A DNA stretch of 64,000 nt from Chryseobacterium mulctrae (GCF_006175945.1 NZ_VAJL01000001.1:868001-932000); one strand, 5' to 3'; positions 8,663-18,151 are shown, counted from the stretch's first letter. Notes: generated from the letters alone by a model not told the origin. Numbers and translations are program-made.

Positions 8663-9361
8663 TCAACAAATCAAAAGCAATCGATATTCCCCATCATTTT
8701 CAACAGGAGCTCTGTGAACACAAGGTAAAAGCTCTTGTGAAGGATGATCTACCGCCAATCGCCAAAGATTTCCTATTCCTAAATTTGTTGGAATTGCATC
8801 AGGTTTTGCCTCATAATGAAGATCGAAAAAGTTTTCTTTAAAAAAGTCTTCTAACTCTTCCTCTGGTCCGTCGTGTAGCTCTTTAAGCTTTTCTCTGATT
8901 TCTGGTATCAGAATTTTTTGTTCAACATGATCGTTAGGTATAATATCGCTTGCTGCGCCGTGATAAGTACATAAAAAAGTATCGGTACCAATTGGCGAAC
9001 GATCTACATGAAAAGAATATACATCTGTCGAAATGAAATCAAAATCTTCATCTCGTTCGTAGTTTTTAAGCAAATTGAGGGACGGCAATGCTCCGAAATC
9101 TGTTAATAGCTCTAAGTCATTTAAAATAATTTCTCTTGCTAACATTCCTTTTTCTGATAGTTCTAAAGCTAAAAGATCTTCAATAGAAACTTCTGTAATG
9201 TTCTCTTTTAATTGAAGCTTAGAAACAATTTCTTCAAAATCTCCATTCAAACTTCGAGTCCAGCAGATTGCATTCACCGTTCCTTTGAATTTGGTGTTTA
9301 TTAATTCGGGAAAAGAAGAAACTACTCCAACTTGATTGTTATCAGAAAATGTATTGCTCAT
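8663..9361 (-). CDS. DUF1826-like protein with dioxygenase-like HxD...H motif
   Basis: A 232-residue soluble protein. The C-terminal half carries FHVDRSP (about residue 120) then CTYHG, and near the end VHRAP followed by YRLLL. This HxD ... HRxP ... RLLL layout resembles DUF1826, a family often seen in zinc-responsive regulons, and also the metal triad of cupin-type 2-oxoglutarate oxygenases. Family assignment is from memory of the motif pattern and is moderate. The monocistronic gene borders the left accessory segment but has core-like composition. No signal peptide is seen, so it should act in the cytoplasm. Catalytic activity is an inference from the metal-like residues only. Confidence 0.6.
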   Translation of the reverse strand: MSNTFSDNNQVGVVSSFPELINTKFKGTVNAICWTRSLNGDFEEIVSKLQLKENITEVSIEDLLALELSEKGMLAREIILNDLELLTDFGALPSLNLLKNYERDEDFDFISTDVYSFHVDRSPIGTDTFLCTYHGAASDIIPNDHVEQKILIPEIREKLKELHDGPEEELEDFFKENFFDLHYEAKPDAIPTNLGIGNLWRLAVDHPSQELLPCVHRAPVENDGEYRLLLIC

Positions 9362-9471
9362 ATTTTAGAATCAACAATTTAGTCGTTTAATTCTTTTGCA
9401 AAAATAAAGAATAGATTAGAAGATAATGTTCAAAATCTTTGAAAAATAATACATTCTAAGAATTTTCATTT

Positions 9472-10500
9472 CTATTCATACTCCAGCTTTTTAGCCAACT
9501 TATTATCCTGATAACAATAAAATTCGTACGCATGTTTCTTACCGAATGAGTACACTTTTTCAAGATAAATTTTATCATATTCCCCGAGTAAAGAATTGTA
9601 TTTTGGTTTTATATGATCCGGCAATTCGTCAGATTTTATAGGTCTTTCAACTTCAAAGACATCATCGAAAGCAAATTCTATTACAAAATCGGTATTTCTC
9701 CATGAGATTACAGATTCTTGCTGAGCAGCGGAAATAGAAATTTTGTCCTGCTGAATTATTTTTTCGGAAGTTCCTATCAACAATAGAAATCCTGAAAAAA
9801 CCATCGCTCCATACCCAATTTTTTTAAAAAGAAATTCGCTGAGGTAAGGCAGAATATACTTCACTGTAAATGAAGAAATCACCGTTGCCACTGCAATCGT
9901 TAAACCTAACCATAATGCTGTTTTAGAATATAAACCGAGAGAAATATAAATAATGAGTTTTATAAAATGCAGAAAAACTTCATTAATGGCTCTTGTAGCA
10001 ACAATTTCTTCTTTCGTAAGTCCGAAACGTAAATAAAATCGATTAAAAAGCAATCCTATTGCGCCCGTAATTCCTGAAACCAAACCTGCACAAAACCCGA
10101 TGATTATTAATATAAATTTCGGGTAGGCTTTCTGTTCCTGAATTTCTTTTTTCTTTGATTTAAACAATTCGGAAAGATTTAAAATCAGAAAAAAAGCGAC
10201 AATAAACTGCAAATAATTAGGATTAATGTATTTAATCAGCCAAGCTCCCAATAAAACCGAAGGGATGGAAAAAGGCACAAACCAAAAGAAAATCTGCCAT
10301 TTAATGTGTTTTTTGAAAACGGCAATTCGAGATACAGAGCTTGTAAAAGTTCCGATCGTTAAAGAAAAAGGAACTACAGAACTCGGAATTAACAGATTGA
10401 GAACAGGAATCAAAATCAGACTTGCGCCACCGCCACAGATTGCGCTTATCCAAAATGCGAGAATAGTTCCAAAAAACAAAAGTGCTATATTGAATATCAT
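9472..10500 (-). CDS. TauE/SafE-family anion exporter with C-terminal extension
   Basis: A 342-residue inner-membrane protein with about eight hydrophobic segments over residues 1-255. The duplicated half-motifs of the TauE/SafE (DUF81) family are visible: AICGGGASLILIPVLN near the N-terminus and GFCAGLVSGITGAIGLLF around residue 135. These proteins move sulfite, sulfoacetate or other organosulfur anions. Unusually, about 85 hydrophilic residues follow the last membrane span (VISWRNTDFVIEFAFDD, then KLEYE at the end), perhaps a cytoplasmic sensor domain. It starts nine bases after the PAP2 gene stop, so it is the last gene of the envelope operon. The transported substrate is not readable. Confidence 0.85.
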   Translation of the reverse strand: MIFNIALLFFGTILAFWISAICGGGASLILIPVLNLLIPSSVVPFSLTIGTFTSSVSRIAVFKKHIKWQIFFWFVPFSIPSVLLGAWLIKYINPNYLQFIVAFFLILNLSELFKSKKKEIQEQKAYPKFILIIIGFCAGLVSGITGAIGLLFNRFYLRFGLTKEEIVATRAINEVFLHFIKLIIYISLGLYSKTALWLGLTIAVATVISSFTVKYILPYLSEFLFKKIGYGAMVFSGFLLLIGTSEKIIQQDKISISAAQQESVISWRNTDFVIEFAFDDVFEVERPIKSDELPDHIKPKYNSLLGEYDKIYLEKVYSFGKKHAYEFYCYQDNKLAKKLEYE

Positions 10501-10509
10501 TTTTAAATT

Positions 10510-11301
10510 TTAGAAATTTTTAATAAGACCAATTCCGGCATTTCCTTTTTGATAATAAGGCATAATCATCACTTGTGATTTTTCCTTTTTTCCTCCTAAA
10601 AGATTATTGATTTTTGGGTATAACCAATACGCAAGTTCGGTCGATAAAATTCCAAAACCCGCACCTGCAAATACATCACCAAACCAATGTTTATCATTCA
10701 GCATTCTGTAAACTCCGGTAAAAACAGCAAATGAATACCCCGAAATTCCCAACAGAAAATTGGTGTCTTTATATTCTCTGAACATAAACTGCGCTGATGC
10801 AAAAGCAACCGCAGTATGGCCAGAAGGAAAAGACAGATGATTTGATCCATCCGGTCTTTCTTCCTTGGTTACATGTTTTAGCGGAACTGTAATTGCTGAA
10901 GTAATCAACATCGAAGTTCCGTAAATAATACTTCGATCTCTGAAATTATGTTTGCCTTCCACTCCAAAAGCATTTAAGCCATAAACCATTGCAGCAGGTA
11001 CAAACTGAGTATAATTATCGAGTCTGATGTGATCGGGTTGATGCTCTTTAATTTCGTCTTTTGTAGAAGAATTCAGCTGTTTGAGTTCTTTGATGCTTAA
11101 ACTTGCCAAACCATAAGAAATAAACGAAGCCGGAACAATCAGTTTTTTATAGCTGAATTGATGCGTTTTATCTTCAATATCAAGTTTTGAAATATTTGCA
11201 CTATCCTGAACTGCATTCTGCATCAAACTGTCTTGTGCAAACGTTTTGTGAAATCCTAAAAATGCAAATAGTAAAATGGGAAGGAAACTTTTCGTAAACA
11301 T
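10510..11301 (-). CDS. PAP2-family membrane phosphatase
   Basis: A 263-residue protein with a signal peptide (residues 1-22, ending FAQ) and the three PAP2 phosphatase motifs: KHVTKEERP (about 143), FPSGHTA (about 157) and YRMLNDKHWFGDV (R-x5-H-x3-D, about 197-209). The family removes phosphate from lipid phosphates such as undecaprenyl pyrophosphate, phosphatidic acid or lipid A on the outer face of the inner membrane. It lies 77 bases after the sulfatase-type gene and nine before the TauE-like gene. Context with a two-component system and an LTA-synthase-like enzyme suggests regulated remodelling of lipid A or another envelope lipid. That role is an inference. Confidence 0.9.
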   Translation of the reverse strand: MFTKSFLPILLFAFLGFHKTFAQDSLMQNAVQDSANISKLDIEDKTHQFSYKKLIVPASFISYGLASLSIKELKQLNSSTKDEIKEHQPDHIRLDNYTQFVPAAMVYGLNAFGVEGKHNFRDRSIIYGTSMLITSAITVPLKHVTKEERPDGSNHLSFPSGHTAVAFASAQFMFREYKDTNFLLGISGYSFAVFTGVYRMLNDKHWFGDVFAGAGFGILSTELAYWLYPKINNLLGGKKEKSQVMIMPYYQKGNAGIGLIKNF

Positions 11302-11378
11302 ACTTTGTAGTCTTTATTATGATACAAAGTTGCAACTCAATTTAGAAGAAATTTAGAAATTTCGCGTATCCATGCATG

Positions 11379-13361
11379 TTATTTCGATTTCATTTTACCA
11401 TTTTTAAATCTTTCACTTGCAGTTTGATAATAAGAAATTGTTTCAGAAACAAGATCTTCATTTTTAAAGTTAACTTCCTGCAAAGATTTATCGGTTGGAG
11501 ACACGGTAAACTGCTTCACTCTTTTTCTGTCATCAATTTGGGTGAAAAGATCGTTTCTAAGCAATCCTAAAGTACGGTAATTGCCTATAAAAGCTCTCTC
11601 CTCTCCTACTTTGGTTTTATTAATATCTTTTCCGTACAAACTGGTAGTGTAGGTCCAGTTCAGATATCCGAAAAGCGAAGGCATAAGATCGATCTGAGAA
11701 GTCAGTCGGTTGATTTCCTCAGGTTTTTGTTTAAGATTATAAATAATCGCAGGAATATGATGTTTCGCAATATTGATTTCCCATTTTCCGGCGCTGCTTG
11801 CACAATGATCTGCAACCACTACAAAAACAGTATTTTTAAACCAAGGTTTTTTCTTTGCATCATTAATAAATTTTCCTAATGCATAATCTGTATATTTTAC
11901 AGCACCATCTCTTTCGCCTTGCGGAAGGTCGATTTTTCCGTTAGGAAATGTATAAGGTTTATGATTGGATGTTGTCATAATAAACTCAAAAAACGGTTTA
12001 TTTGAATTACTTTCTTTATCTGCATATTTTATTGCCTGTTTGTATAGATCTTCATCGCAGATTCCCCATGCATTTTCAAAACTCACTTCCTCATCTTTTA
12101 TTTGAAAACGTTCAGTTTTTATCTTTTCTGATAAAGGATTTCCGCGGTCTCTGTCTACAATCGTAAATCCTTGTCCGCCGAAAAAGTTATTCATATTATC
12201 AAAATAACCATCACCACCGTAAATGAAATAAGGTTGGTATTTTTTCTCTTTTAAAATAGTTGCCACAGAAAATAAATCCTGATTATTTGGTCGTCTTACA
12301 ATACTGTTTCCAGGAGTTGGCGGAACGCACAAAGTAAGCGCTTCCATTCCACGAACAGTTCTGGTTCCGGTTGCATAAAGATTGGTAAAGAAAATGCTTT
12401 CTTTTGCCAACTGGTCATAATTGGGAGTGAGATGATCTTTATTTCCGAATGCACTTAAAAACTCTGCACTGAAGCTTTCGATAGTAACCACAACGATATT
12501 TGGTTTTTGCTCTCCATCACCTTTTGTAATTCTCGAAATATCATCAAATTTAGCAGAAGTATAAGTTTGATTTTCCTGCAAAAGATTTTGTTTTAAAATT
12601 GAATATGCTTTTTTATCTGAAATTTTAGGATAAAAGGCTTCATAATCAAGTTCATTTGATCTGAAAGCTGCAAGAAACGAAAATGCCCCATTTTTTCCAA
12701 GCTCATTATCTACAAGATTATTGCTGAAATCGGCATATTTATTTTTCATTAAAAATCCCAAAACAATCGTGAAAATCGCTACAGGAATCACAAAAAATGA
12801 ACGTTTTTTGAAGTTTACTTTATCTGAAAATATATTTTTAAAAACTTTAAATTTTCTCATCATAAAAAACGTCAAAGCAACCAAGCCAATTAAAACTGCG
12901 ATAAGCAAAGGCAACGGATAAGACTGATTGATGTTTTCTACAACTTCGTAAGTGTAAATTAAATAATCAACTGCAATAAAATTAAACCTTGCTCCAAACT
13001 CCTCCCAAAACGGAATTTCTGCCAAAAGACTGAAATAAAGAACCAAAAGAATAACTGCCAAATAAAAATAAGTGAAAGCTTTGTCAAATAAAGAACCTAT
13101 CCATTTTTTTGGAAAAATTAAAAGATAAAAAAGGTAAAGAAATAAGAATAATGATCCCGAAACGAAATCATATAGCAAGCCTGTAAAAAATATTCTAAGA
13201 ATATAAATAAAATTAAAATCTACATCTTTTGACGACCAGATAAGAAATACCACTCTTATTAAAAATGACAATAAAATATATAAACTTAGAATACTGAAAA
13301 ATGCAGAAAATCTACTGTTAAATACTTTTTCTGTAAGATTTGAAAGTTTTGTTGAGGACAT
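11379..13361 (-). CDS. LTA-synthase-like membrane sulfatase/phosphotransferase
   Basis: A 660-residue protein: five hydrophobic segments in residues 15-215, then a periplasmic alkaline-phosphatase-fold domain. NIVVVTIESFSAEFL (about 290) is the metal-binding start of the domain, ATGTRTVRGMEAL holds the nucleophile threonine (about 333), and VFVVVADHCAS holds late metal ligands (about 520). The family transfers phosphoglycerol or phosphoethanolamine onto lipids. A Gram-negative host has no lipoteichoic acid, so the likely substrate is lipid A or a membrane glycan; which is not readable. It sits between the histidine kinase (54-base gap) and the PAP2 gene, in one leftward transcription unit. 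Confidence 0.9.
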   Translation of the reverse strand: MSSTKLSNLTEKVFNSRFSAFFSILSLYILLSFLIRVVFLIWSSKDVDFNFIYILRIFFTGLLYDFVSGSLFLFLYLFYLLIFPKKWIGSLFDKAFTYFYLAVILLVLYFSLLAEIPFWEEFGARFNFIAVDYLIYTYEVVENINQSYPLPLLIAVLIGLVALTFFMMRKFKVFKNIFSDKVNFKKRSFFVIPVAIFTIVLGFLMKNKYADFSNNLVDNELGKNGAFSFLAAFRSNELDYEAFYPKISDKKAYSILKQNLLQENQTYTSAKFDDISRITKGDGEQKPNIVVVTIESFSAEFLSAFGNKDHLTPNYDQLAKESIFFTNLYATGTRTVRGMEALTLCVPPTPGNSIVRRPNNQDLFSVATILKEKKYQPYFIYGGDGYFDNMNNFFGGQGFTIVDRDRGNPLSEKIKTERFQIKDEEVSFENAWGICDEDLYKQAIKYADKESNSNKPFFEFIMTTSNHKPYTFPNGKIDLPQGERDGAVKYTDYALGKFINDAKKKPWFKNTVFVVVADHCASSAGKWEINIAKHHIPAIIYNLKQKPEEINRLTSQIDLMPSLFGYLNWTYTTSLYGKDINKTKVGEERAFIGNYRTLGLLRNDLFTQIDDRKRVKQFTVSPTDKSLQEVNFKNEDLVSETISYYQTASERFKNGKMKSK

Positions 13362-13415
13362 GCTTTACTTTTTAAGGTGTAAAGGTGTTGCTCAATTTAG
13401 AATTAATTTAGAATT

Positions 13416-14702
13416 TTAAAAATCTACTGTAAAAATGTGCTGACTGTTTTCAAAGGTATAAGAGATTTTCCAATTTTGAAATTTGCAGATTTCATAAATA
13501 ATGGCGAGACCCAAACCGCTTCCGTTACTGTCTGTAGAAAGCCTAGAAAATCTTTTAAACAAAAAATTTTCGTTGAGTTTTTCCGCTCCGGAATTGGCAA
13601 TCTGAAAAGAAGAGTTCATCAGTTTTATATCGATAAAACCATTCTGAGTCGTGTGTCGAATCGCATTGACGATTAAATTATTGATCAAAACCTCTGTTAA
13701 GCTCATGTTTCCATTTACAAAAACTTCCGCCTCAAATGAAGATTGTACTTTAATGTTTTTTTGTTGAAAATGTTCTTCCAATATTTCAATACTTTGCTCA
13801 ACTACATTATTCAGCAGAATATTCTCAGTTGTATCAAACTGACTGTTTTCAATTTTAGCAAGCAACAAAAGGTTTTTATTGATCCTGGAACTTCGGGTCA
13901 AAGCTCTGTTCATATCTTCTACAATTTCGTATTGTTTTAAAGTTAAATCCTTATCCTGAAGAAGAATATCTAATTTGTGCTTAATAATTGCCAAAGGCGT
14001 CTGTAATTCGTGGGATGCATTTTCGGTAAATTCTTTTTGGGTTTTATAGACAGAAATACTGTGTTCTATCAATTTAGATAAAGACTGGTGAAGTTCTTCA
14101 AACTCTGAAATATCGGTTTTTTCAAACTCTATTTTACTTTGATGATTCAGGTTAAAATTTTTCAGCTTTTCCAATGTATTTCTAAACGGATTCCAAACCA
14201 CCGCCGAAATTCTCCTATTGAGAATTAAAAGTCCTGCAACAATAATCGCAAAGAAAAATGCGGTGTTGAGCGCAATCGCTGCAATGGTTTCACGAGATTC
14301 TTCAATATTGGTCTGTACCGTAAAAAGAAAAGGTTTATTATTGATGTAAACTACTTTTTCCAGACAACGGTAACGTTCTATTTCAGGTTCCGCAGAAAAA
14401 GTTTCGGCTTTTTCAATAGTAAAATATTGATCTCTTTTTCTATTGTCGAATTTAAGTTTTTCGATATTCGTTTCCGGCTGAATGTTGTTCCAAAGCTCAA
14501 TACTTTCATCCAAAGCTTCATCAGACAATTTCAGATGATTAAATTCATACGCCGTTTTTTCTGCAATCGTTTTGTTGTGCTCATCGAGTTCACTCTGCCA
14601 AATTGTATCTACAATAAAATAGTAAACGGGAATACTCATTAACAAAATAACGAGTACATAGATAATAAATGGTTTTGTGGTTTTACTTAAAAGCGGTTTC
14701 AT
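13416..14702 (-). CDS. Sensor histidine kinase
   Basis: A 428-residue inner-membrane kinase. Membrane segments lie at about residues 12-32 and 140-160 and bracket a small periplasmic sensing domain. A HAMP-like linker follows, then the HisKA box NASHELQTPLAII (phospho-accepting His near 230), an N-box INNLIVNAIRHT (about 343) and the G-box SGLGLAI (about 395). It senses an envelope signal and phosphorylates the response regulator encoded 175 bases upstream in the same direction. The downstream genes (sulfatase-like, PAP2, TauE-like) are the likely regulated envelope functions, as in PmrAB-type lipid A control. The signal is unknown. Confidence 0.92.
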   Translation of the reverse strand: MKPLLSKTTKPFIIYVLVILLMSIPVYYFIVDTIWQSELDEHNKTIAEKTAYEFNHLKLSDEALDESIELWNNIQPETNIEKLKFDNRKRDQYFTIEKAETFSAEPEIERYRCLEKVVYINNKPFLFTVQTNIEESRETIAAIALNTAFFFAIIVAGLLILNRRISAVVWNPFRNTLEKLKNFNLNHQSKIEFEKTDISEFEELHQSLSKLIEHSISVYKTQKEFTENASHELQTPLAIIKHKLDILLQDKDLTLKQYEIVEDMNRALTRSSRINKNLLLLAKIENSQFDTTENILLNNVVEQSIEILEEHFQQKNIKVQSSFEAEVFVNGNMSLTEVLINNLIVNAIRHTTQNGFIDIKLMNSSFQIANSGAEKLNENFLFKRFSRLSTDSNGSGLGLAIIYEICKFQNWKISYTFENSQHIFTVDF

Positions 14703-14708
14703 TAAAAA

Positions 14709-14877
14709 TTATAAGTTATGAATTATAAGTTTTTCGATTTTGTTGCTATAATGGCGCTACGAATCATTTTTAATATTTTTAATGTATAACAATGTATTTG
14801 TAGAGTTTTACAATTCTTATTACAAAAATAAAGCTCTTATCTTTCAAAATATTCTTTTTATCATTCATAACTTATAA
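14709..14877. repeat. 15-bp inverted repeat framing the regulator-kinase spacer
   Basis: ttataagttatgaat at 14709-14723 recurs as its exact reverse complement at 14863-14877, ending next to the regulator stop codon. The arms enclose about 140 bases with no gene. The unit resembles other intergenic hairpins in this window in design but not in sequence. It may act as an mRNA processing or attenuation structure between regulator and kinase, or be a small inserted element. Confidence 0.6.
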
Positions 14878-15555
14878 CTAATTATCGGCCCATTTATAGC
14901 CGGTTCCGTAAACTGTTTTAAGATAATGTTCGCAACCTGCATCGTATAATTTCTTTTTGAGGTTTTTCACATGAGCGTAAACAAAATCATGACTGTCGAG
15001 CATATCTGCCAAATCACCCGAAAGATGTTCTGCCAAAGTACTTTTAGAGATGACTTTATTTTTATTTCCTATAAAATAAAGAAGCAGGTCAAATTCTTTT
15101 TTTGTAAGATCAATATTTTGATTGTTAATCATAACCGTTTTAGCTAAAATATCAATCTGAAGTTCGTTTTGAATAATAATATTAGAATTATTAAACTGTT
15201 TTCTTCTGATAATAGAATAAATTCTCGCCATGAGTTCAGAAAGATGGAAAGGCTTGGTCAAATAATCATCGGCTCCCAACTGTAAGCCTACAATTTTATC
15301 TTCCAAAGCATTTTTTGCGGAAACAATGATGACACCATCTTGTTTATTCTGTTTTTTTAATTCTTCCAAAATAGTCAATCCGTTTCCATCGGGAAGCATG
15401 ATATCCAAAACAATGCAATCGTACTGGAATATTTCTATTTTATTCATTGCCATCGCAAAAGTCGTGGCAAATTCGCACAAATAACTTTCCCCGGAAAGAT
15501 ATTCTGCAATACTTTTAGACAATTCTGTTTCGTCTTCTATGATTAAAATTTTCAC
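14878..15555 (-). CDS. OmpR-family response regulator
   Basis: A 225-residue regulator. The receiver domain has acidic pocket residues EDE (10-12), phospho-acceptor Asp in VLDIMLPDG (about 52) and the conserved lysine in DDYLTKPFH (about 102). The C-terminal winged helix includes LTKKEFDLLLYF and ends YGTGYKWADN, typical of OmpR/PhoB. It is the first gene of the leftward unit with the histidine kinase and envelope enzymes, so it probably controls them. A -7 box lies only five bases upstream of the ATG, which suggests a very short or absent leader. Confidence 0.92.
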   Translation of the reverse strand: MKILIIEDETELSKSIAEYLSGESYLCEFATTFAMAMNKIEIFQYDCIVLDIMLPDGNGLTILEELKKQNKQDGVIIVSAKNALEDKIVGLQLGADDYLTKPFHLSELMARIYSIIRRKQFNNSNIIIQNELQIDILAKTVMINNQNIDLTKKEFDLLLYFIGNKNKVISKSTLAEHLSGDLADMLDSHDFVYAHVKNLKKKLYDAGCEHYLKTVYGTGYKWADN

Positions 15556-15560
15556 AGCAA

Positions 15561-15568
15561 CAAATTTA
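15561..15568 (-). promoter_or_regulatory. -7 box (TAAATTTG) of the response regulator gene
   Basis: On the minus strand TAAATTTG fits TAnnTTTG and ends six bases before the regulator ATG at 15555. If used, transcription would begin at or next to the start codon, giving a leaderless message. Confidence 0.45.
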
Positions 15569-15701
15569 TGGATTCAATTTAGAAGAAATTCTGAATTAAA
15601 ATAACACTAAAGATAAGATTTAAAATAGATCAATCTTCATAAAAATAATATCAATAATAATACATGAGCAAAAACTACAAAATATTTTAATCTAAAATCC
15701 G

Positions 15702-15709
15702 TAACTTTG
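15702..15709 (+). promoter_or_regulatory. -7 box (TAACTTTG) of hpt
   Basis: TAACTTTG matches TAnnTTTG and precedes the ATG at 15728 by 18 bases. This favours the internal ATG over the upstream in-frame TTG at 15707, which lies inside the box. Confidence 0.65.
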
Positions 15710-15727
15710 CGCCCTACGAAAAATTTT

Positions 15728-16282
15728 ATGGAAAGTATTCAAGTTCACGACAAAACTTTTGTTCCCTATTTAAAGGATGCCGAAATTCAGGAAATTGTAA
15801 AGGCAACCGCTCTAAAAATCTATGAAGATTACAAAGACGAAGTACCTGTTTTCATTGGTGTTTTAAACGGTGTTATCATGTTTTTTTCAGATCTTCTTAA
15901 ACATTACCCAGGACCTTGCGAGATCGCATTTATCCAGATGAGTTCTTATGCAGGAACAGAATCTACAGGGATTGTGTATCAGAAAATGGAACTGACAAAA
16001 GATGTAAAAGACCGTCACATCATTCTTGTAGAAGACATCGTAGACACAGGAAATACTGTTGAAAGTCTTTTTAAATATTTTAATGAAACACAACGTCCGA
16101 AATCTGTTAAAATTGCTTCATTCTTATTGAAACCGGATGTTTATAAAAAAGATTTCAAGCTAGATTATATCGGAAAAGAAATTCCAAATAAATTTGTTTT
16201 AGGATACGGATTGGATTATGATGAATTAGGAAGAAACCTATCGAATCTATACCAATTGGAAGACGGACAAATCAACCATTAA
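15728..16282 (+). CDS. hpt: Hypoxanthine phosphoribosyltransferase
   Basis: A 184-residue cytoplasmic enzyme that joins hypoxanthine or guanine to PRPP in purine salvage. The PRPP-binding signature ILVEDIVDTGNTV lies near residue 102, with FIGVLNGVIMFFSDL as the earlier substrate loop and the flexible-loop serine-tyrosine in MSSYAGTES. Length is normal for the family. The start is the ATG giving MESIQVHDK; the upstream TTG would fall inside the promoter box. It is followed by adk and obg, a common flavobacterial grouping. Confidence 0.93.
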   Translation: MESIQVHDKTFVPYLKDAEIQEIVKATALKIYEDYKDEVPVFIGVLNGVIMFFSDLLKHYPGPCEIAFIQMSSYAGTESTGIVYQKMELTKDVKDRHIILVEDIVDTGNTVESLFKYFNETQRPKSVKIASFLLKPDVYKKDFKLDYIGKEIPNKFVLGYGLDYDELGRNLSNLYQLEDGQINH

Positions 16283-16422
16283 ACGCTGTTGGCTATGAGC
16301 TCACAGCTTTTAGCTTAAAAAAGTAAAATAAAGAAATAAATTTAATAATAACTAAAAAAGCTGAAAGCAAAGTTGCAAATCGCCAAAAGCAAATTGCCTA
16401 TTGCCTAAAGCAAAACAACATT

Positions 16423-17001
16423 ATGATAAACATTGTTCTGTTCGGTCCTCCAGGAAGTGGAAAAGGTACTCAAGCGCAAAACTTAATCGAGAAATTTAAT
16501 TTAAAGCAAATCTCAACAGGTGATCTTTTCAGATTCAACATGAAAAATGATACCCAATTGGGAAAACTGGCAAAATCTTATATCGATAAAGGAGAATTGG
16601 TTCCGGATCAGGTAACAACAGATATGCTGATTGACGAAATCAGAAAACCAAGCGATGCTGCAGGATTTATTTTCGACGGATATCCTAGAACTGCAGTGCA
16701 GACAGAAGCTTTGGAAAAAATTGTAAAAGAAGAACTGAATGATAATATCGATGTTTGTCTTTCTTTAGTTGTTGAAGACTCTATTTTGGTTGAAAGATTA
16801 CTGAAAAGAGGTGAAATCAGCGGAAGATCTGATGACAGCAATGTAGAAATTATCGAAAACAGAATAAAAGAATACTACACAAAAACAGCAGAAGTAGCCG
16901 AACTTTACAAACAACAAGGTAAATATGTAGAGATCAACGGTGTAGGAGAAATCAACGAGATTTCTGAAAAACTTTTTGCTGAAGTAGAAAAAGTAAAATA
17001 A
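16423..17001 (+). CDS. adk: Adenylate kinase (short form)
   Basis: A 192-residue enzyme that interconverts ATP, ADP and AMP. The P-loop GPPGSGKGTQ is at residues 7-16, AMP-binding STGDLFR follows, then FDGYPRTAVQ and the reduced LID region with RGEISGRSDD. Many Bacteroidota carry this short-LID form of about 190 residues. It lies 140 bases after hpt and before obg; the spacers contain hairpin-prone repeats but no terminator, so co-transcription is likely. Confidence 0.95.
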   Translation: MINIVLFGPPGSGKGTQAQNLIEKFNLKQISTGDLFRFNMKNDTQLGKLAKSYIDKGELVPDQVTTDMLIDEIRKPSDAAGFIFDGYPRTAVQTEALEKIVKEELNDNIDVCLSLVVEDSILVERLLKRGEISGRSDDSNVEIIENRIKEYYTKTAEVAELYKQQGKYVEINGVGEINEISEKLFAEVEKVK

Positions 17002-17004
17002 GGA

Positions 17005-17072
17005 ATTAGGGTTTAGGGGTTAGGTAATAGTTATTTACGCTAAATCCTAAGCTCTAAGCCCTAAATCCTAAG
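17005..17072. repeat. Imperfect inverted repeat of ttaggg-like words between adk and obg
   Basis: The left arm (17005-17023) is built from ttaggg, tttagggg and ttagg. The right arm (about 17040-17072) is built from the complementary words ctaaatcc, taagctct, taagccct and aaatccta. They can pair as a long imperfect hairpin. It recalls the other word-repeating hairpins of this window and has no coding potential. Confidence 0.55.
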
Positions 17073-17082
17073 TTAAAAATAT

Positions 17083-18066
17083 ATGTCAAATTTTGTAGAT
17101 TACGTAAAGATTCATTGTAAAAGCGGTCACGGAGGTGCGGGTTCTGCCCATCTTCGCCGTGAAAAATATATTCCTAAAGGTGGTCCTGATGGAGGTGACG
17201 GAGGTCGCGGAGGACACATCATCATGAAAGGAAATGCCCATGAATGGACTTTACTTCCCCTTCGATACACCCGTCACGTAAAAGCGGAACGCGGACAAAA
17301 CGGAGCAAAAAACCAGTTAACAGGAGCATACGGAGAAGATGTTTACATCAACGTTCCTATTGGAACGATTGCTAAAAATGAAGAAGGAGAAGTTGTAGGT
17401 GAAATTCTGGAAGATGGTCAGGAAATCATCTTAATGGAAGGTGGAAAAGGTGGAAAAGGAAATGAATTTTTCAAATCATCAACCAATCAAACTCCACGTT
17501 TTGCTCAACCAGGAATGGACGGACAAGAGGGGTATATCATTTTCGAACTTAAAATCTTAGCTGATGTAGGTCTTGTAGGTTTCCCAAATGCAGGAAAATC
17601 TACACTTTTAGCTTCAGTTTCTGCTGCAAAACCAAAAATTGCCAATTACGCATTTACGACTTTAACACCCAACTTAGGAATTGTAGATTACAGAAATTAC
17701 AAATCTTTTGTAATGGCAGATATTCCGGGGATTATTGAAGGTGCTGCAGAAGGTAAAGGTCTTGGTCACAGATTCTTAAGACATATTGAAAGAAATTCAA
17801 TTTTATTATTCTTAATTCCTGCAGATTCTGAACACCATTTTCAGGAGTTTAAAATTTTGGAAAACGAATTGAAAGAATATAATCCTGAGCTTTTAGATAA
17901 AGATTTTATTATCTCTGTTTCTAAAGCCGATCTTTTGGATGATGAACTGAAAAAAGAAATCGCCGCAGAATTTCCGGAAAACAAAAAACCGTTATTTTTC
18001 TCGGGTGTTACCGGAGAAGGTTTAACGGAACTGAAAGATGCTATTTGGAAAAGGCTTCACGGATAA
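17083..18066 (+). CDS. obg: Obg/CgtA GTPase
   Basis: A 327-residue essential GTPase of ribosome assembly and stress response. The glycine-rich Obg fold covers residues 1-155 ([15 protein letters not shown], then [12 protein letters not shown]). The G domain follows, with G1 GFPNAGKST (about 166), G3 [10 protein letters not shown] (about 212) and G4 SVSKADLL (about 285). The C-terminal OCT domain of longer Obg proteins is absent, which is normal in this phylum. It is third in the hpt-adk-obg group. Confidence 0.95.
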   Translation: MSNFVDYVKIHCKSGHGGAGSAHLRREKYIPKGGPDGGDGGRGGHIIMKGNAHEWTLLPLRYTRHVKAERGQNGAKNQLTGAYGEDVYINVPIGTIAKNEEGEVVGEILEDGQEIILMEGGKGGKGNEFFKSSTNQTPRFAQPGMDGQEGYIIFELKILADVGLVGFPNAGKSTLLASVSAAKPKIANYAFTTLTPNLGIVDYRNYKSFVMADIPGIIEGAAEGKGLGHRFLRHIERNSILLFLIPADSEHHFQEFKILENELKEYNPELLDKDFIISVSKADLLDDELKKEIAAEFPENKKPLFFSGVTGEGLTELKDAIWKRLHG

Positions 18067-18151
18067 AAATAATATTGTGCTATAATCGTTGATTACAGCA
18101 CAATTTCTTTCATAATTCTCCGTTTCATTTTTAAATTAAACTTAAAAAATT

